DNA of 64,000 nucleotides from Epiperipatus broadwayi. Taxonomy: Eukaryota > Onychophora > Udeonychophora > Euonychophora > Peripatidae. The DNA is taken from contig JAQFVV010000056.1 in the NCBI GenBank assembly GCA_028023455.1, positions 1,118,001 through 1,182,000 of the forward strand, given 5' to 3'. The translations under genes and the position numbers were made by a program. Positions 26,170-36,799 of the stretch are shown here, piece after piece. The notes under the pieces are model-generated. The model ran no database searches, was not told the origin of the DNA, and was given only the letters and a program-made list of their open reading frames with translations. Every line of letters begins with the position of its first letter. The stretch's first letter is position 1.

Positions 26170-26263
26170 ATTTTTGGTGCCGCAATGTGTTCGGCACGAT
26201 AGGTAGTTGAGAGGGCAATGGCCTTCGATGGCCATTAGCTGGACATCAAGATTTACGGTTACA
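26170..26263 (+). mobile_element. Primer site and stump of LTR-element interior
   Basis: Five bases after the copy B LTR end comes TGGTGCCGCAATGTGTTC (26175-26192), a typical-looking primer-binding site for a tRNA ending CGGCACCA. About 75 bp later the sequence ATTTACGGTTACA (26251-26263) repeats the last 13 bases of the LTR. The interior and nearly all of a 3' LTR therefore seem deleted. The stump holds two GC-rich palindromes, GTGCCG/CGGCAC and AATGGCC/GGCCATT. Copy A lacks this segment. Confidence 0.55.
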
Positions 26264-26264
26264 A

Positions 26265-27190
26265 TATATATGTCATAGTTATGTTTAGAAAATTGTTTAA
26301 ACATTTTTATATTTGAAATATTAAAACTTTATGAGAGTTTATCAGCATCTTCACATAGTGGATCAAGCACTTGAACAGAGAAACTATTACTGATGGTCAT
26401 TGACTTATTGATAAGGCAGGCAACTTAGTCTTTCCCTCAGCATTGAGATGACTGGAACATGGTATACCTCTTCCTCTTGCTGGATCTCATCTCAGGATGC
26501 TCTCTTCCTCTTGCTGGATCTCATCTTGGAATGCTGCCCTCCTCCTCCAATGACATTGCAAAAGCTGACAGTCAACTACTCATTCACTCTGGTATGTAGC
26601 TTCCTAAAAAATCTGACTGACATCTTTATTCTTTTTTAATATCCATAACAATGCACCTTACAAGTTTATATACATTTTAAAGAAGCTTGGGAAGCTTTTA
26701 AATTTCACAAGATGATTTTAATGTATTTATTTATTTTAATGGGTTTTCCATTAATTTTTCCTTACTTATTTTTCCTTTATTTATTTTAATGGGTTTTCCA
26801 TTAATTTTTCCTTATTTATTTTTCCTTCTTATTCTATTTTATCTTCGTTTCCTGCTTCTTTTGTCTTTATTTTATATTTATCACCTTTTTGACATGTTCA
26901 TCACAAAGATGTTGAAGTATAACTATACTGGTGATTCTTACAATTGATTTAAAATAAGGCACTGATTTTAATTAGTTAATGGATTAAATTCCATTAGCAA
27001 GCCCTTTCCTATTGTTTTCTTAACTTACTTGACACAATTATTTGTTTTAACTTTAATTTTTTTACTTTAAGTTTCCTTTCAGTCTAGTTTCTACACACAC
27101 ACATGCCGATTATTTATGTGTGAGAGTTTTTAAGGAATAGATGGCAGAATTAAAGAAAATGAAGCATATATGCACTGCTTCAATACTTGT
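26265..27190 (-). repeat. Long LTR (right copy), distal part
   Basis: It resumes homology with 12205-13130 of the left copy at the shared CATAGTTA block, continuing through GTTTAAACAT, CAGCATTGAGATGACTGGAACA, CCATTAGCAAGCCC and an (AC)n tract, and fades near 27190. It contains local duplications: CTCTTCCTCTTGCTGGATCT occurs twice near 26465-26525, and a 50-bp unit is doubled at 26727-26826. Confidence 0.6.
26727..26826. repeat. Tandem duplication, 50-bp unit
   Basis: TTATTTTAATGGGTTTTCCA occurs at 26731 and 26781 with near-identical following sequence. The left LTR has a single copy. Confidence 0.85.
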
Positions 27191-27774
27191 ACTTAAATAT
27201 TAAATATAATAATTTATAAATTATGAGTCAGCTTTAAAACATGAAAATTGGTTGTTTGCATTACATGAATAAATATATATATTAAAGATTTTCATGGACT
27301 TGTAGATATAAACATTGAAATATAAGGAGAATTTTTCTATGTAAAAATGTAGATAAAATTTTAGCTATGGTTAACCAGGCATCAACTAATTAAAACTAAT
27401 AGTGCGTGCTGAAAACACACTATCTAATTAATAATAATAGTATTTGTCTGATTTATGTTAAGTCAAAAGTAAATTGCTTTTATTTTAACCTTTCCCTTGT
27501 TAAATATTCCAGTTGGCTGAGTGAGGTAAAACTCTGAACTTTTAATTAGTTCATTCACAAACTCAGTGATAGAAATATATTCATCTTTTAATATTATATT
27601 AATTTTAGTTTCTATGCAAAAAGTATATTAATAATTTGTAAGTTTATGAAAGTAAACAAAAGTTTTTTCAAAAATATATTTCTATTTATAATTATAAAAA
27701 TATTCAATAATGGAAAAAATCAAAAAAAAGATTGAAGCAAATTACAAGCCGTGTAAACATCATCGTGTCCCTCC
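27191..27774. other. AT-rich stretch, no gene seen
   Basis: 27285-27350 resembles the left arm of the foldback at 28588-28740 (ACTTGTAGATATAAACATTGAAATA). Otherwise nothing is recognised. Confidence 0.35.
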
Positions 27775-28150
27775 TCAATTTACATTAAAAAAGTTAAGAA
27801 TTTTTTAGTAAAAACTTAGTGGTTTTTCTAAAAATAAGTATATTTTCAGCATATTTTAACCAAAATACATTATAATATGTAAATAAATGCCAGAAAAATA
27901 TTCTAAAACATTAATCTTTGTTTGAAAATTAAATAAACAGCTTGGGGCAATCTAAACTCTTGACAGGATGTCAAAATTGTTGCTATCATTGGTTTCTTTT
28001 TCAATTTACGATCATGTAAAGTATACAATTTTTTAATAAAACCTTACTACTTTTGTAAAATAACTATATTTTCAGCAGATTTTATGAAAATAATTTATAA
28101 TATGTATGAAAAATAAAAAAAAAAACACTCTAAAACATATATTTTCATTT
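27775..28150. repeat. Diverged direct repeat, about 230-bp spacing
   Basis: 27775-27920 and 28005-28150 share, in order, CAATTTAC, a TTTTTTA run, AAAACTTA or AAACCTTA, TATATTTTCAGCA, an ATTTTA block, ATAATATGTA and CTAAAACAT. Function unknown. Confidence 0.5.
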
Positions 28151-28200
28151 TCAGCGATGAAAAATATTTATCATCATTCTCTTTTTGACCAAATAATCAT

Positions 28201-28260
28201 CAGCCAATCAGCATTGAGAACAGATGGCCTCAGCCAACCAGCATTGAGAATGGACAGCCT
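28201..28260. repeat. Tandem duplication, 30-bp unit
   Basis: CAGCCAATCAGCATTGAGAA and CAGCCAACCAGCATTGAGAA start at 28201 and 28231, followed by similar 10-base ends. Confidence 0.9.
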
Positions 28261-28587
28261 CTTCCTTTTGTAAGACTTAAAACCTTCCTATTATTGATTT
28301 TTTATTTGTAAAATAATTTAAGAGAGGGCAGCATCTTATGGGACTTTTTCAAAGCTTTCAAACAAGCATAAAAACATCACCGTAACTCAAAAAATGACCG
28401 AATTCGAGGGACCTAAAGCCGTTAATGCAAATTTGTGTTGAACCCTAGAGAAGAGTTAATATTATAGCTGACATAAGAATTGTAAGTCGGACATAATTTC
28501 AATTATAATAACTTACTTGAATTTAATAAGAAACTAAACCTCTCCTGCAAAGAGTTATTTTTATTAAATTATTTATTTATTTATTTT

Positions 28588-28740
28588 TTTGCAGACTTAT
28601 TGATGTAAATATTGAAATATTATGGGAATTTTATTATGTAATAATTTAGGTAAAATTTCAGCTAAAAAGGAAATACTTACTAAATTATTACATATGAAAA
28701 TTTCCATTTTAATCTTTACATCTATAAGTCTGTTGAAATC
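28588..28740. mobile_element. Small foldback, about 60-bp arms
   Basis: GACTTATTGATGTAAATATT followed by a block ending ATGTAATAATTTAG (about 28590-28660) is repeated inverted at about 28675-28735. A single related arm occurs at 27285-27350. Likely a MITE-like repeat without coding capacity. Confidence 0.5.
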
Positions 28741-29109
28741 TTTAAATTAATATATTTATAACTCTTTGTGAGAATGGTTTTTGTTCCTTGTGAAAATTTT
28801 AAAAAATTAAACTTCAAATTTTTACACATATTTCGTATATGTTTGACTTACAACTTTTATATATCAACTAAAAGATGCTCATCTTTGGTTTTATTGTGGG
28901 TCAGATAAATAAATACTGCTATAATGGTATGATTTCAGTTTGCGTTGCTAATTACATTGTAGTGGAAATTTTATCTAGGTTATTATATGAAAAATTCTTA
29001 GCATATTCCATTGTTCAAATGTACTCACTTATGCATATATATGTGATTTGTGAATGCTAATTTTTTAAACAGCTCTACCTAATTTAAAAATTCAGTATTT
29101 ATGAATATG
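28741..29109. other. AT-rich stretch, no gene seen
   Basis: A 61-codon plus-strand frame at 28875-29060 is open but unrecognised and probably fortuitous. Confidence 0.35.
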
Positions 29110-29325
29110 AAAATCACTAATTCAATTCCCATGCTGTTACTGCCATTAGTCAGGCTAAAAACGTCTGAAAAAAACAAACAAAATAATACTACTTGAAATA
29201 CTGTGTTTGATATTAATCTGCATGTTATTACTAATAGTTAAATGTATTTATAAAGATATAAAGTTTGAATTTTTCTAAAAACATTTAAAAATAAAACAAG
29301 ATGGTGGAAATAATCCAACATAATT
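29110..29325 (+). mobile_element. SINE family B copy
   Basis: It has a B-box-like TTCAATTCCCATG, TAGTCAGGC, a decayed CTGAA...CGAAAC-type motif (here CTGAAAAAA...CTTGAAA), then TATTACTAATAGTTAAATGT and a tail ending GGTGGAAATAATCCAACAT. The same succession occurs at 30716-30895, 47355-47620, 55770-55995 (plus), and at 55085-55330 and 57278-57556 (minus). Confidence 0.6.
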
Positions 29326-29344
29326 ATATATAAATATGTGTGTG

Positions 29345-29532
29345 TGTGATGATTGCCGGTTTAGCATGAAAAACATATATTGGTGAATATTTATCTTTTC
29401 AACATGTGTGTGATCAGGTGGGTCAGCAATATGAGATGGCACTGAGAGTAGTGGGTCGTGTGAAAGTCTGAGTTCGAATCCCGCAGATATTACATATATA
29501 AATGCAGGTTTAAGCCTGTACAATGTATTAAC
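29345..29532 (+). mobile_element. tRNA-like SINE, family A
   Basis: Order of blocks: GATTGCCGGTTTAGCATGAA, TATTGGTGAATATTTATC, then the tRNA-like GTGGGTCAGCAATATGAGAT to GAGTTCGAATCCCG (B box), then GCAGGTTTAAGCCTGTACAA. It is the best-preserved family A copy in the window and is inserted directly after a family B SINE. Confidence 0.65.
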
Positions 29533-30629
29533 ATAATTATAAGTAAAATGTTATTATCACCAACTTTCCATTAGACATTTGATTTATATATATTTTTTAA
29601 AAAGTTAGCTTCTTTTCCTTTTTTTTTTTTTTTTAAAGTAAAAAAAAAAAATCTATATTATTAATGATTTTTTGATTATTAAAAAAGGCCAAAAAAAAAA
29701 AAAATACTGGTTATAGAGGCCTGCATGTTTGCTTACCATCAACTGTCTCATTATATCTGATGTTTTTAAACATGGATGTGACATGACTCTTTCGGAATAA
29801 GTTTTGTAGAACTTTTTTTTTTATTGTATAGGCCATTCATTACACTTCTACCTGATATTATAATTGCACATACAGGACGCAGGTATGTCTTTGTTTTATT
29901 TTATTTTCTTTAAAAAAAAAAAATCATGTGGTTTATCGCTCCGGAGTCATAAGAAGTTTAATCATTAGAGATGATCTAGCTGGAGCATGATCCATGGTCT
30001 TTGAGCTTTAGAGTCTGACACTTTAAAACGGCATCAAACCATTTGGTCGATTATTATTTATTTATTTCTAAAGATTGATATTAGATATTACTTGGGAAAT
30101 CATATATATATATATATACGTATATCAGTTTTTAATAGTAATGTGCTATACTAAATAAATAAATTATGAAAAAACGAGAATTATAAAAAATTCAAGAGAC
30201 AAAAGTTTTTTTTATTTTTTGTTTACAATACTGGTTGTGGATTTCACAGAAAGATTTTTTTTTTTTGTCTACTTCTTGATTCTTCCGAGAACAAAATAGA
30301 TGTTAATATCAACTTTTTTAGTCTTTGTAAATAATTAAAAATTCATTAGTAATTTATTTTTTTGTGATATATTTTTACGTAGTTCCTTCTTTTTTTTCAT
30401 TATGGATTTTCTGTTTTTAATTTTAAGAAAAGAAAGCAAGCTAACTTTTTAAATATATAGAAAGTAAATGTTTAACGGAAAGTTAGTGGTGGTAGAATTT
30501 TTATTTGTAATTATAAGTTGGATTATTTCCATCATTTAGTTCATTTGTTAAATGTTTTTAGAAATAACATGCGGATAAGTATATAACACAATATTTCAAA
30601 TAAAATGATTCTCTTTTTTTTTCCAAGTC
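29533..30629. other. AT-rich stretch with A and T homopolymers, no gene seen
   Basis: Several runs of 10-15 A or T and a (TA)n at 30102-30120. No coding or repeat assignment. Confidence 0.35.
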
Positions 30630-30895
30630 TATTGTTGTCCTGACCTATAACATTACTATTATGGGAATTGAATCAGTAATCTTTATATTTATAATTGCTG
30701 AATTTTTAAGATGGATCGAGCTTCTTATAAATTTAGCAATCATAAATCTAGAGATCAACAGTTATATTTTTTATTGTAATATTGTCTCATTGATCAGGCC
30801 AGCAACACCTGATGATAATAGACGAATAATCATACTCAACCACTGTATTCTTTGGAAAGATGCAAATAAAGTTGGAATTTTTTAAAAGACATTTG
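30630..30895. mobile_element. Head-to-head pair of SINE family B copies
   Basis: 30630-30715 is a minus-strand family B head (complement of GATTCAATTCCCATAATAG and GGTCAGG). 30716-30895 is a plus-strand copy with GATCAGGCCAGCAACACCTGATGAT, the motif region and a tail. The two heads are inverted with respect to each other. Confidence 0.5.
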
Positions 30896-32430
30896 ACAAT
30901 GTAATTAGATGAGGAAATATGCTAGCATATAAGTGCAAATATAAATTTAATTATACATAATATAGTATGGAATTTATATTGAACATAAACGTAAATGAAG
31001 TGTTATTATATCAAAATATCAGATTTTACAAAAATTTTAGTACGGTAACATATGGCACATTGATATTGAAAATTATTACTTCTATATTATCACTTGCGTT
31101 ACTCTGTTTGGTTAAAAATATAGTGTTTAAGTATCGAAATCAAAAGTTAAAGGATCCTAAATAACTCACTTTGGTGCTTGAACACCACACTACTTTCATT
31201 ACATCAGTTATATTAATCAGCATTTATCAAATAGCCAGCACATATGGTAAAAGTATATTATGCATGGGATTACTGATGCAGCTCTACAAGAAGTTAGTAA
31301 TAACAGATGGAGAGAATGTACAGGTATAAAAGAAGTTAACTACATAGTAACCAATTTTTATATTGGAAATATGCACTAATTTGAAAGATGAATTGACCTA
31401 GTTAGTTATAATAGATTTGCTGAAAAAATTGACTATTTTTTTTTTATCATTAATATACACAATTATGTCTTCCTTTATATAAAAAGGGGATACTCATACA
31501 TATTTGAATTGATTTGATCTGAAATGATTTATTCTTATATGAATAAATTTTCTTTTGGTGATCATATTTCCACTCTTTTAAATCTGTTATTATAAAGAGA
31601 AAAAAAACATTTTCTATCTTCTCCTCATTTTATTATTTTTTCACATCTAAAATTGTTAAATTATTTTCCAAAGCATTTCAGTTTGGTTTTTATATATTTC
31701 AGCATAACATATAAATAGCTGGTTTTGATGTTTCTCATGGAGTGTTACATATTACTTAAAGAATAGTCTCTGTCCTTATTATGCTCATTTGTTTTACATA
31801 TTTATTACAACTCTGATACAGAATGTGCTCACAGAAAACAAGCAATATGATATAGTGTATTGTCATCTGCTATTCAAGCATCTAAATTGCAGGTTGAGCA
31901 TAATAGTCATTTAATTTGCCAAATTGAGTTTTTATTTTCATTTTATCTAACTGAGAATTGATCCAAAAATTTAGTCCATGCTACCACAGCACAATATTAT
32001 GCTGGGAATGAGTTTATAACTTCATGCAACTCTAGTCATTATTGTAAAATCTGGAGCCCACTCATGAAGTGTCAAAACTCAACACTATAGTAGACAAGCT
32101 ATTTAAATGTTCATTGACTTCTCTCTGGTTGCATAATTATTGTTTTTTTGAGTGGAGAGAATGTCGTGGATATTGTTTAATATATATTAAATCTGAGCAT
32201 GAGTAACCTATTGAACTAGACTTGCTGTAATGTAACTTTCCCTTAAGAAGAAACTTGAATAAGAAAGAAGAGGAAGGAAATGTAGACTTTTATCAGCTAA
32301 ATATTAGGATAATAATAATTAATAACTTTAAAAATGATATTTATTGAGGAAAATGAGAAACAGAGTTTATAATATTCATTTGAACATAGTTTTACATATA
32401 GGAAAAAAATTGATTTGTTAGTATATTTAG
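30896..32430. other. AT-rich stretch, no gene seen
   Basis: A 65-codon plus-strand frame (30967-31164) is unrecognised. 31905-31990 (minus) resembles 56385-56470, sharing GAGAATTGATCC and TTTTA-rich flanks: an eroded tRNA-like head with a GGATCAATTCTC box. Confidence 0.35.
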
Positions 32431-32620
32431 GAGATCATGTAATGTTTCAAAACATCGGAAAAGACAAGTTGGTTTTGAGCCAGAAATCTTTATATCTCGA
32501 GTTCATCATTCTTGTACTGCATTACACTACAGAGAGCATTTCTAGAGATGATTATACAGACCTTTCTGGATAGTATAAAAATTGAAAATGAAAATAAAAT
32601 CAATTTAAAGAAGGAAATGT
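32431..32620 (+). mobile_element. Weak tRNA-like SINE candidate
   Basis: CTCGAGTTCATCATTCTTG resembles a B box with downstream body and an A-rich end (GAAAATAAAATC). No partner copy was aligned, so support is thin. Confidence 0.25.
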
Positions 32621-32889
32621 CATGTTCTGCTTAAAATTAGTTGGTAGATAACTCAATTTGCATCAAAGAAGGAGGTATTTGTCAATGTTTGAGAAATAAC
32701 AGGAAAATGAAAGTTTGGAAAAGATCATTTTAAATAGGATTTATATTTTACTAGTTCATTGTTGAAGCTACTGCATAATTTCATATTCAACTATTAATAA
32801 TTACTACAGGCTGAAAGACTCAAAGTTTAATCCAGTTTCTTCAATCCTTACTTTCTTATCTTTGAGCAAACTGTTATTTCATTATTCAT

Positions 32890-34170
32890 CTCACATGTGA
32901 TCTCTAGATCTTTCACAATATTTTGGGATCAAATTTAAAACTTCCATTTTCCATTTATTATCATTTCGTTTAACAATATAACCTATCCAACTTCATTTTT
33001 ATCTTAATTTTGTAAATGATGTCAGTGTTACTTGTTCATTTTCTCACCCATATATTTCATTTTTGATCTTTTTTTGTTATTCCTAACATATATGTATCCA
33101 TACTTAGCTGAGTAGTCTGAAGTCTCTGTATTGCTCTATGGTAAAGCATTGTAAGTCTCAGATATATAAGTAAGAATTACATTGAAAAAAAAATATTTTT
33201 CAAACACGTGGGTACAATTTTTTTTAATATTATTTTTAGCAAAAACAATCTTTAGAAGTTTAATTTTGTGATTAATTTTATCAAGTATGTTTCTATCTGT
33301 ATTAATAATCTGACCAAGATATTTGTAATTATTCACCTTTTCCAATTCATGATTGTTTTTTTCCTTCTGAGGAAATCCATTAAAAATTATTTTATTTTAA
33401 TCCTTTTAGCATATATCTTTAATTTTACTTTCTTAATTTTATCTGATAACTCTTGCAATAGGCAATACCTGCAAAATCTAGATAACTTAATCTTTATTTA
33501 TTTTTATTCCCATATTTTCCCATTTGAATCCACAAAATACTTTTTGTTAAACTGCTGTAAAAAGTTTTTTTTTTTTTTGGAGAAGTGGAATCACTCTGCT
33601 GTACATCTTTCTCAATCATCCTAGTATTACCATGTAATCTAATCACTGCTCTTACATTTTGATAAATATTCTTCAGAATATGACAATATACCAGATCTAT
33701 ATCTTGTTGACCTGAAGCTTTATTCATGGTGGAAATGCTTTTAGTATAATTTTCAAATCCAATGCATAATGCCAACTCATATTTCTTTATCTTTTCTATA
33801 ATTTCTGTCAGTATTTGGATGTGATTTATTGTTCTAGAACCAATTTTAGATCCAGCTTGTTTGTTAGATTTGTTAATAACCAAAAAAATTATTGCAGGGA
33901 AATTGATAATGGTTGTAATTTCTAATTTGTTCTTTATCACCTTTTCTTAAATATTGTTACTACTACATTCTTCCAATTATCTGGTACATCTTTATCATTC
34001 AGACATTTGGTATAAAGCTGTGCCAACAGTTTTGGTATTTCTTAACTTGTTTTTTTTTTTTTTAATAACTCCATCATTTTCTGGTGCTTTTCTCTTCTTC
34101 AAAGATTTAATTACATATCTTACCTCTTCGTTTAAAACTTATTGGCTGGTGAAGCGCCCATATTGAGTGT
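32890..34170 (-). pseudogene. Non-LTR retrotransposon reverse transcriptase, decayed
   Basis: Reading down the minus strand, relics of one LINE ORF2 follow in order. At about 34130 EEVRYVIKSLKKRKAPENDG matches the start of the RT domain. At 33494-33940 the frame has NHIQILTEIIEKIKKYELALC, a degraded catalytic segment, and ILKNIYQNVRAVIRLHGN, then QQSDSTSPK (fingers/palm). At 33136-33345 VNNYKYLGQIINTDRN matches the conserved segment after the thumb. At about 33060 LGITKKDQKWNIWVRK matches the tail domain. The FADD catalytic motif is not preserved and there are stops and frameshifts. The element continues upstream at 38895-39400. It is of the RTE/endonuclease-RT type common in invertebrates; the exact clade is uncertain. 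Confidence 0.75.
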
Positions 34171-34445
34171 TTAAAAAATTATGTTAAGCCACAAATTTTA
34201 TCATAATGTAAGTTTGTATTATTCAAGAATCACATAATATATATATATTGTTTGAAAGATAAAACATCAAAGAATGTAATGAAGCTGAAAAAATATAGTC
34301 AATAATATTCAAAGTAATAAAAAAATAATATTTCTAAAAATTATTTTCATATTTTATAAATTCAAAATTTTTTTGGTTAAACTTTAAATCTATGCTTTTG
34401 TTAATATCTTCATTACTTTCCTCATTAAATTTCTAATAAATTGAT
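34171..34445. other. Junction between LINE remnant and tandem repeat unit 1
   Basis: AT-rich, no assignment. The LINE reading stops here and resumes only at 38895. Confidence 0.3.
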
Positions 34446-36300
34446 ATTATACCGGACACTCAATCCATTCTGACACAGAGGGCGCCACCAGATCACTACG
34501 TATCTGGAAAATTTATTTACTGTGATCAGAATAGATGATGATGATGGTTTGCACCAACTAGACTCAGGGAGAAACAAGAGATCTTAAATTTTTTAGATAA
34601 TTGAGACAAAAAGCACAAAGACAAACGTCAGCCAAATTAAGTTTAAACAAATTTCAAAAATTTTATTCAGAGAAGAATAACTTATAGGGAAAGTTTATAA
34701 GTTAACAAATAGGATTAGCTCAGGCATGTACCAGAAAGACTAAATGCAATGCTCTGGTAGATCTACTGATTCTCTAATAAATGAATTAAAAAGGGAGGAA
34801 GCAAATTTTATTCAGCAGAGAATTCACCCAAACATTAGTTTTCACTTTCAGATATTTAAACAATACGTTCCTGAAGCAAATCAACAAAACCACCGACGAG
34901 CTTTTCGAGGTCCAAAAAAAAAAACGTGTCAGACTCCGAATGTCATTATGTCGGTAAGAGCTGCACCTATTATTACGTTTAAAATAAAGGTGGTTGATCT
35001 ACCTCAAGAACAACCAAAAAATATGATTGAAAATGAAAGGAAAACAATTAAAACTGGTGAATCCCAGCCAAATGATTGGCGAAAATTACTCTAAAAATAA
35101 GAATTAAAGGCCTCAATAGGAGATGAGCAAATAATTAGAAAAACAGTTACGTCTGCCCAAGCATTTAAAGAAAATAAACATACAAACAAATTCTGAGAAC
35201 ACGCTCTCATAAATTTAAAGCACACATAATAAACACAAAAATAAATCTATCGGAGAGTGCACATGAGCACGAAAATATTAAAAGTTTAAATACTTTAGCA
35301 GAATGAAAGTATCGCTCACCTGTAATTTAAAAAGGGATAAATATTATCTTCCGGCTGATGACTTATAAAATTACAAAGAAAAACACAATTCTAATTTCCG
35401 CTTTCAGAGATATAAGAAACGAAATTCCCACCTGCGGAAAATTAGACAATAAAGTCATCAGCCAAAAGATTTTTGGAGATTTGCAAAAGGGCAAACACAG
35501 TGTTTAAAAAAAATTAATTATTGAATAATAAAATAATTACAGGTAAGCACACACGACTGCTAAAACATTTAGTAAAAGTTAAGCATAAAAATAGAAAACT
35601 CACTCGTCACTCTCCAATAAACAAAAATTGAAAGTAACTTGGAATCTTAAAACTAAGATTCCAAGACACACTACAAAATACTAGAAAACATGGTAAGTAT
35701 TAAATATGAGGCTATATTGTTTAGGAATACATATTGATAATTAGATTGAGCGGAGATTTAATGGAAAATAATTTTACCCTGGGAAGAATAAAAAAGAAAA
35801 TAGTTACCTTTCGGTAAAAAAAACAATGTTCACATAGAGTGTGCACTATTATTTTAGTTCATTTCAAGTTCTTTGACAGCGACAAGGTAGAGGTGAAGAG
35901 GTTCCGGCTTCATCTAGATGTTTAAGGCATTACTGGAGCAAATTTGGAAGTTAGGGATCCGTCTTTTGTTAAATTAGCAAGCCATTCTGGTGGTGATAAC
36001 ACAAACAGTATTTGTCATTTTGTTGCAAGCAAAAAGATTTAACAACAGTGAATTTCCTTGAAGAATTTAAATGTCTGAACTGATATAAACTTTTACTTCA
36101 GAAACAGCTTGTCTAGTTAAGAATAATTATTAACTAACTGTCCAAATTTTTGGGGCTATTTATACCTTGCTCCATTTCCCACGAAACACTTTCCTTGTTG
36201 AATGCTATGCCTAAGGCAGGGTAAATATTAATCTCCAGCTCAATCTAATCTAAGAATTCTACCCAGGGATTATGGAAATGAAAACAACTACATAAAAATC
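34446..36300. repeat. Unclassified repeat, unit 1 of 2
   Basis: It is homologous to 36800-38480 in the same orientation. Shared blocks in order: a GACT/ACCGAGGGAGA-type block with ATCTTAA, AATTGAG with AC-AGAGACA and GTCA-CCAA, TTTATT with TTATTC, GAGATTTAA, ACCCTGG, and GGTAAAT with ATCTCC and CTCAATCT. A 116-codon frame at 34744-35094 has no counterpart in unit 2 and is probably chance. An inverted pair GGCTGATGACTT / AAGTCATCAGCC lies at 35353-35364 and 35452-35463. The two units could be LTR-like repeats or a tandem duplication. Confidence 0.5.
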
Positions 36301-36799
36301 AAATCTCCGCTTTTAGAATTAATTTACAATAATTAAAATAAAAGCAACAGGATGTAATTAACTAGCCAGATTGTTTTTAATAATCAAATTGATTTAAAAA
36401 CAAGAGGTATAAGAAAACTATTTCAAAATAAATCGATAAATATTAAAATGATCCATTTTACAGATAAATGTGTGTGTATTTTGATACACGTATTCTTTTT
36501 AAATAATAATAAAAATTTAAACATTAAATAAGATTTAACAAAAATTACGTTTAGTGAAAATTAAAAACTTTAATTTTTTTTTTTTTGTTAAATAACACCA
36601 TTGAATCGGATTTCAATCAAGTTCAATATATAATATGACTTATCTAAGGCAATCCATATTTCAATACTTCAAGGAATAAAGACATTAATAGCTTTACAAT
36701 CTTATATATATATTTTGTTAGTCAAAATATAATCCAATTTTGTTGTATCTTTATTATTAAATACTTTTCTCAAAGAAAGAATTTATATATATATATATA
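36301..36799. other. Spacer between the repeat units
   Basis: AT-rich, ending in a (TA)n tract at 36785-36805. No coding content. Confidence 0.4.

Noticed and set aside
17693-26263. Copies A and B as the two LTRs of one element with 21116-22737 as interior
   Set aside because: No primer site after A, no purine tract before B, all four junctions in (TA)n, and copy B has its own primer site and deleted interior on its far side.
33268-33624. 118-codon plus-strand frame
   Set aside because: Antisense to the LINE reverse-transcriptase relic; composition reflects A-rich codons read backwards.
34744-35094. 116-codon plus-strand frame
   Set aside because: It lies in repeat unit 1, the homologous part of unit 2 is not open, and no domain is recognisable.
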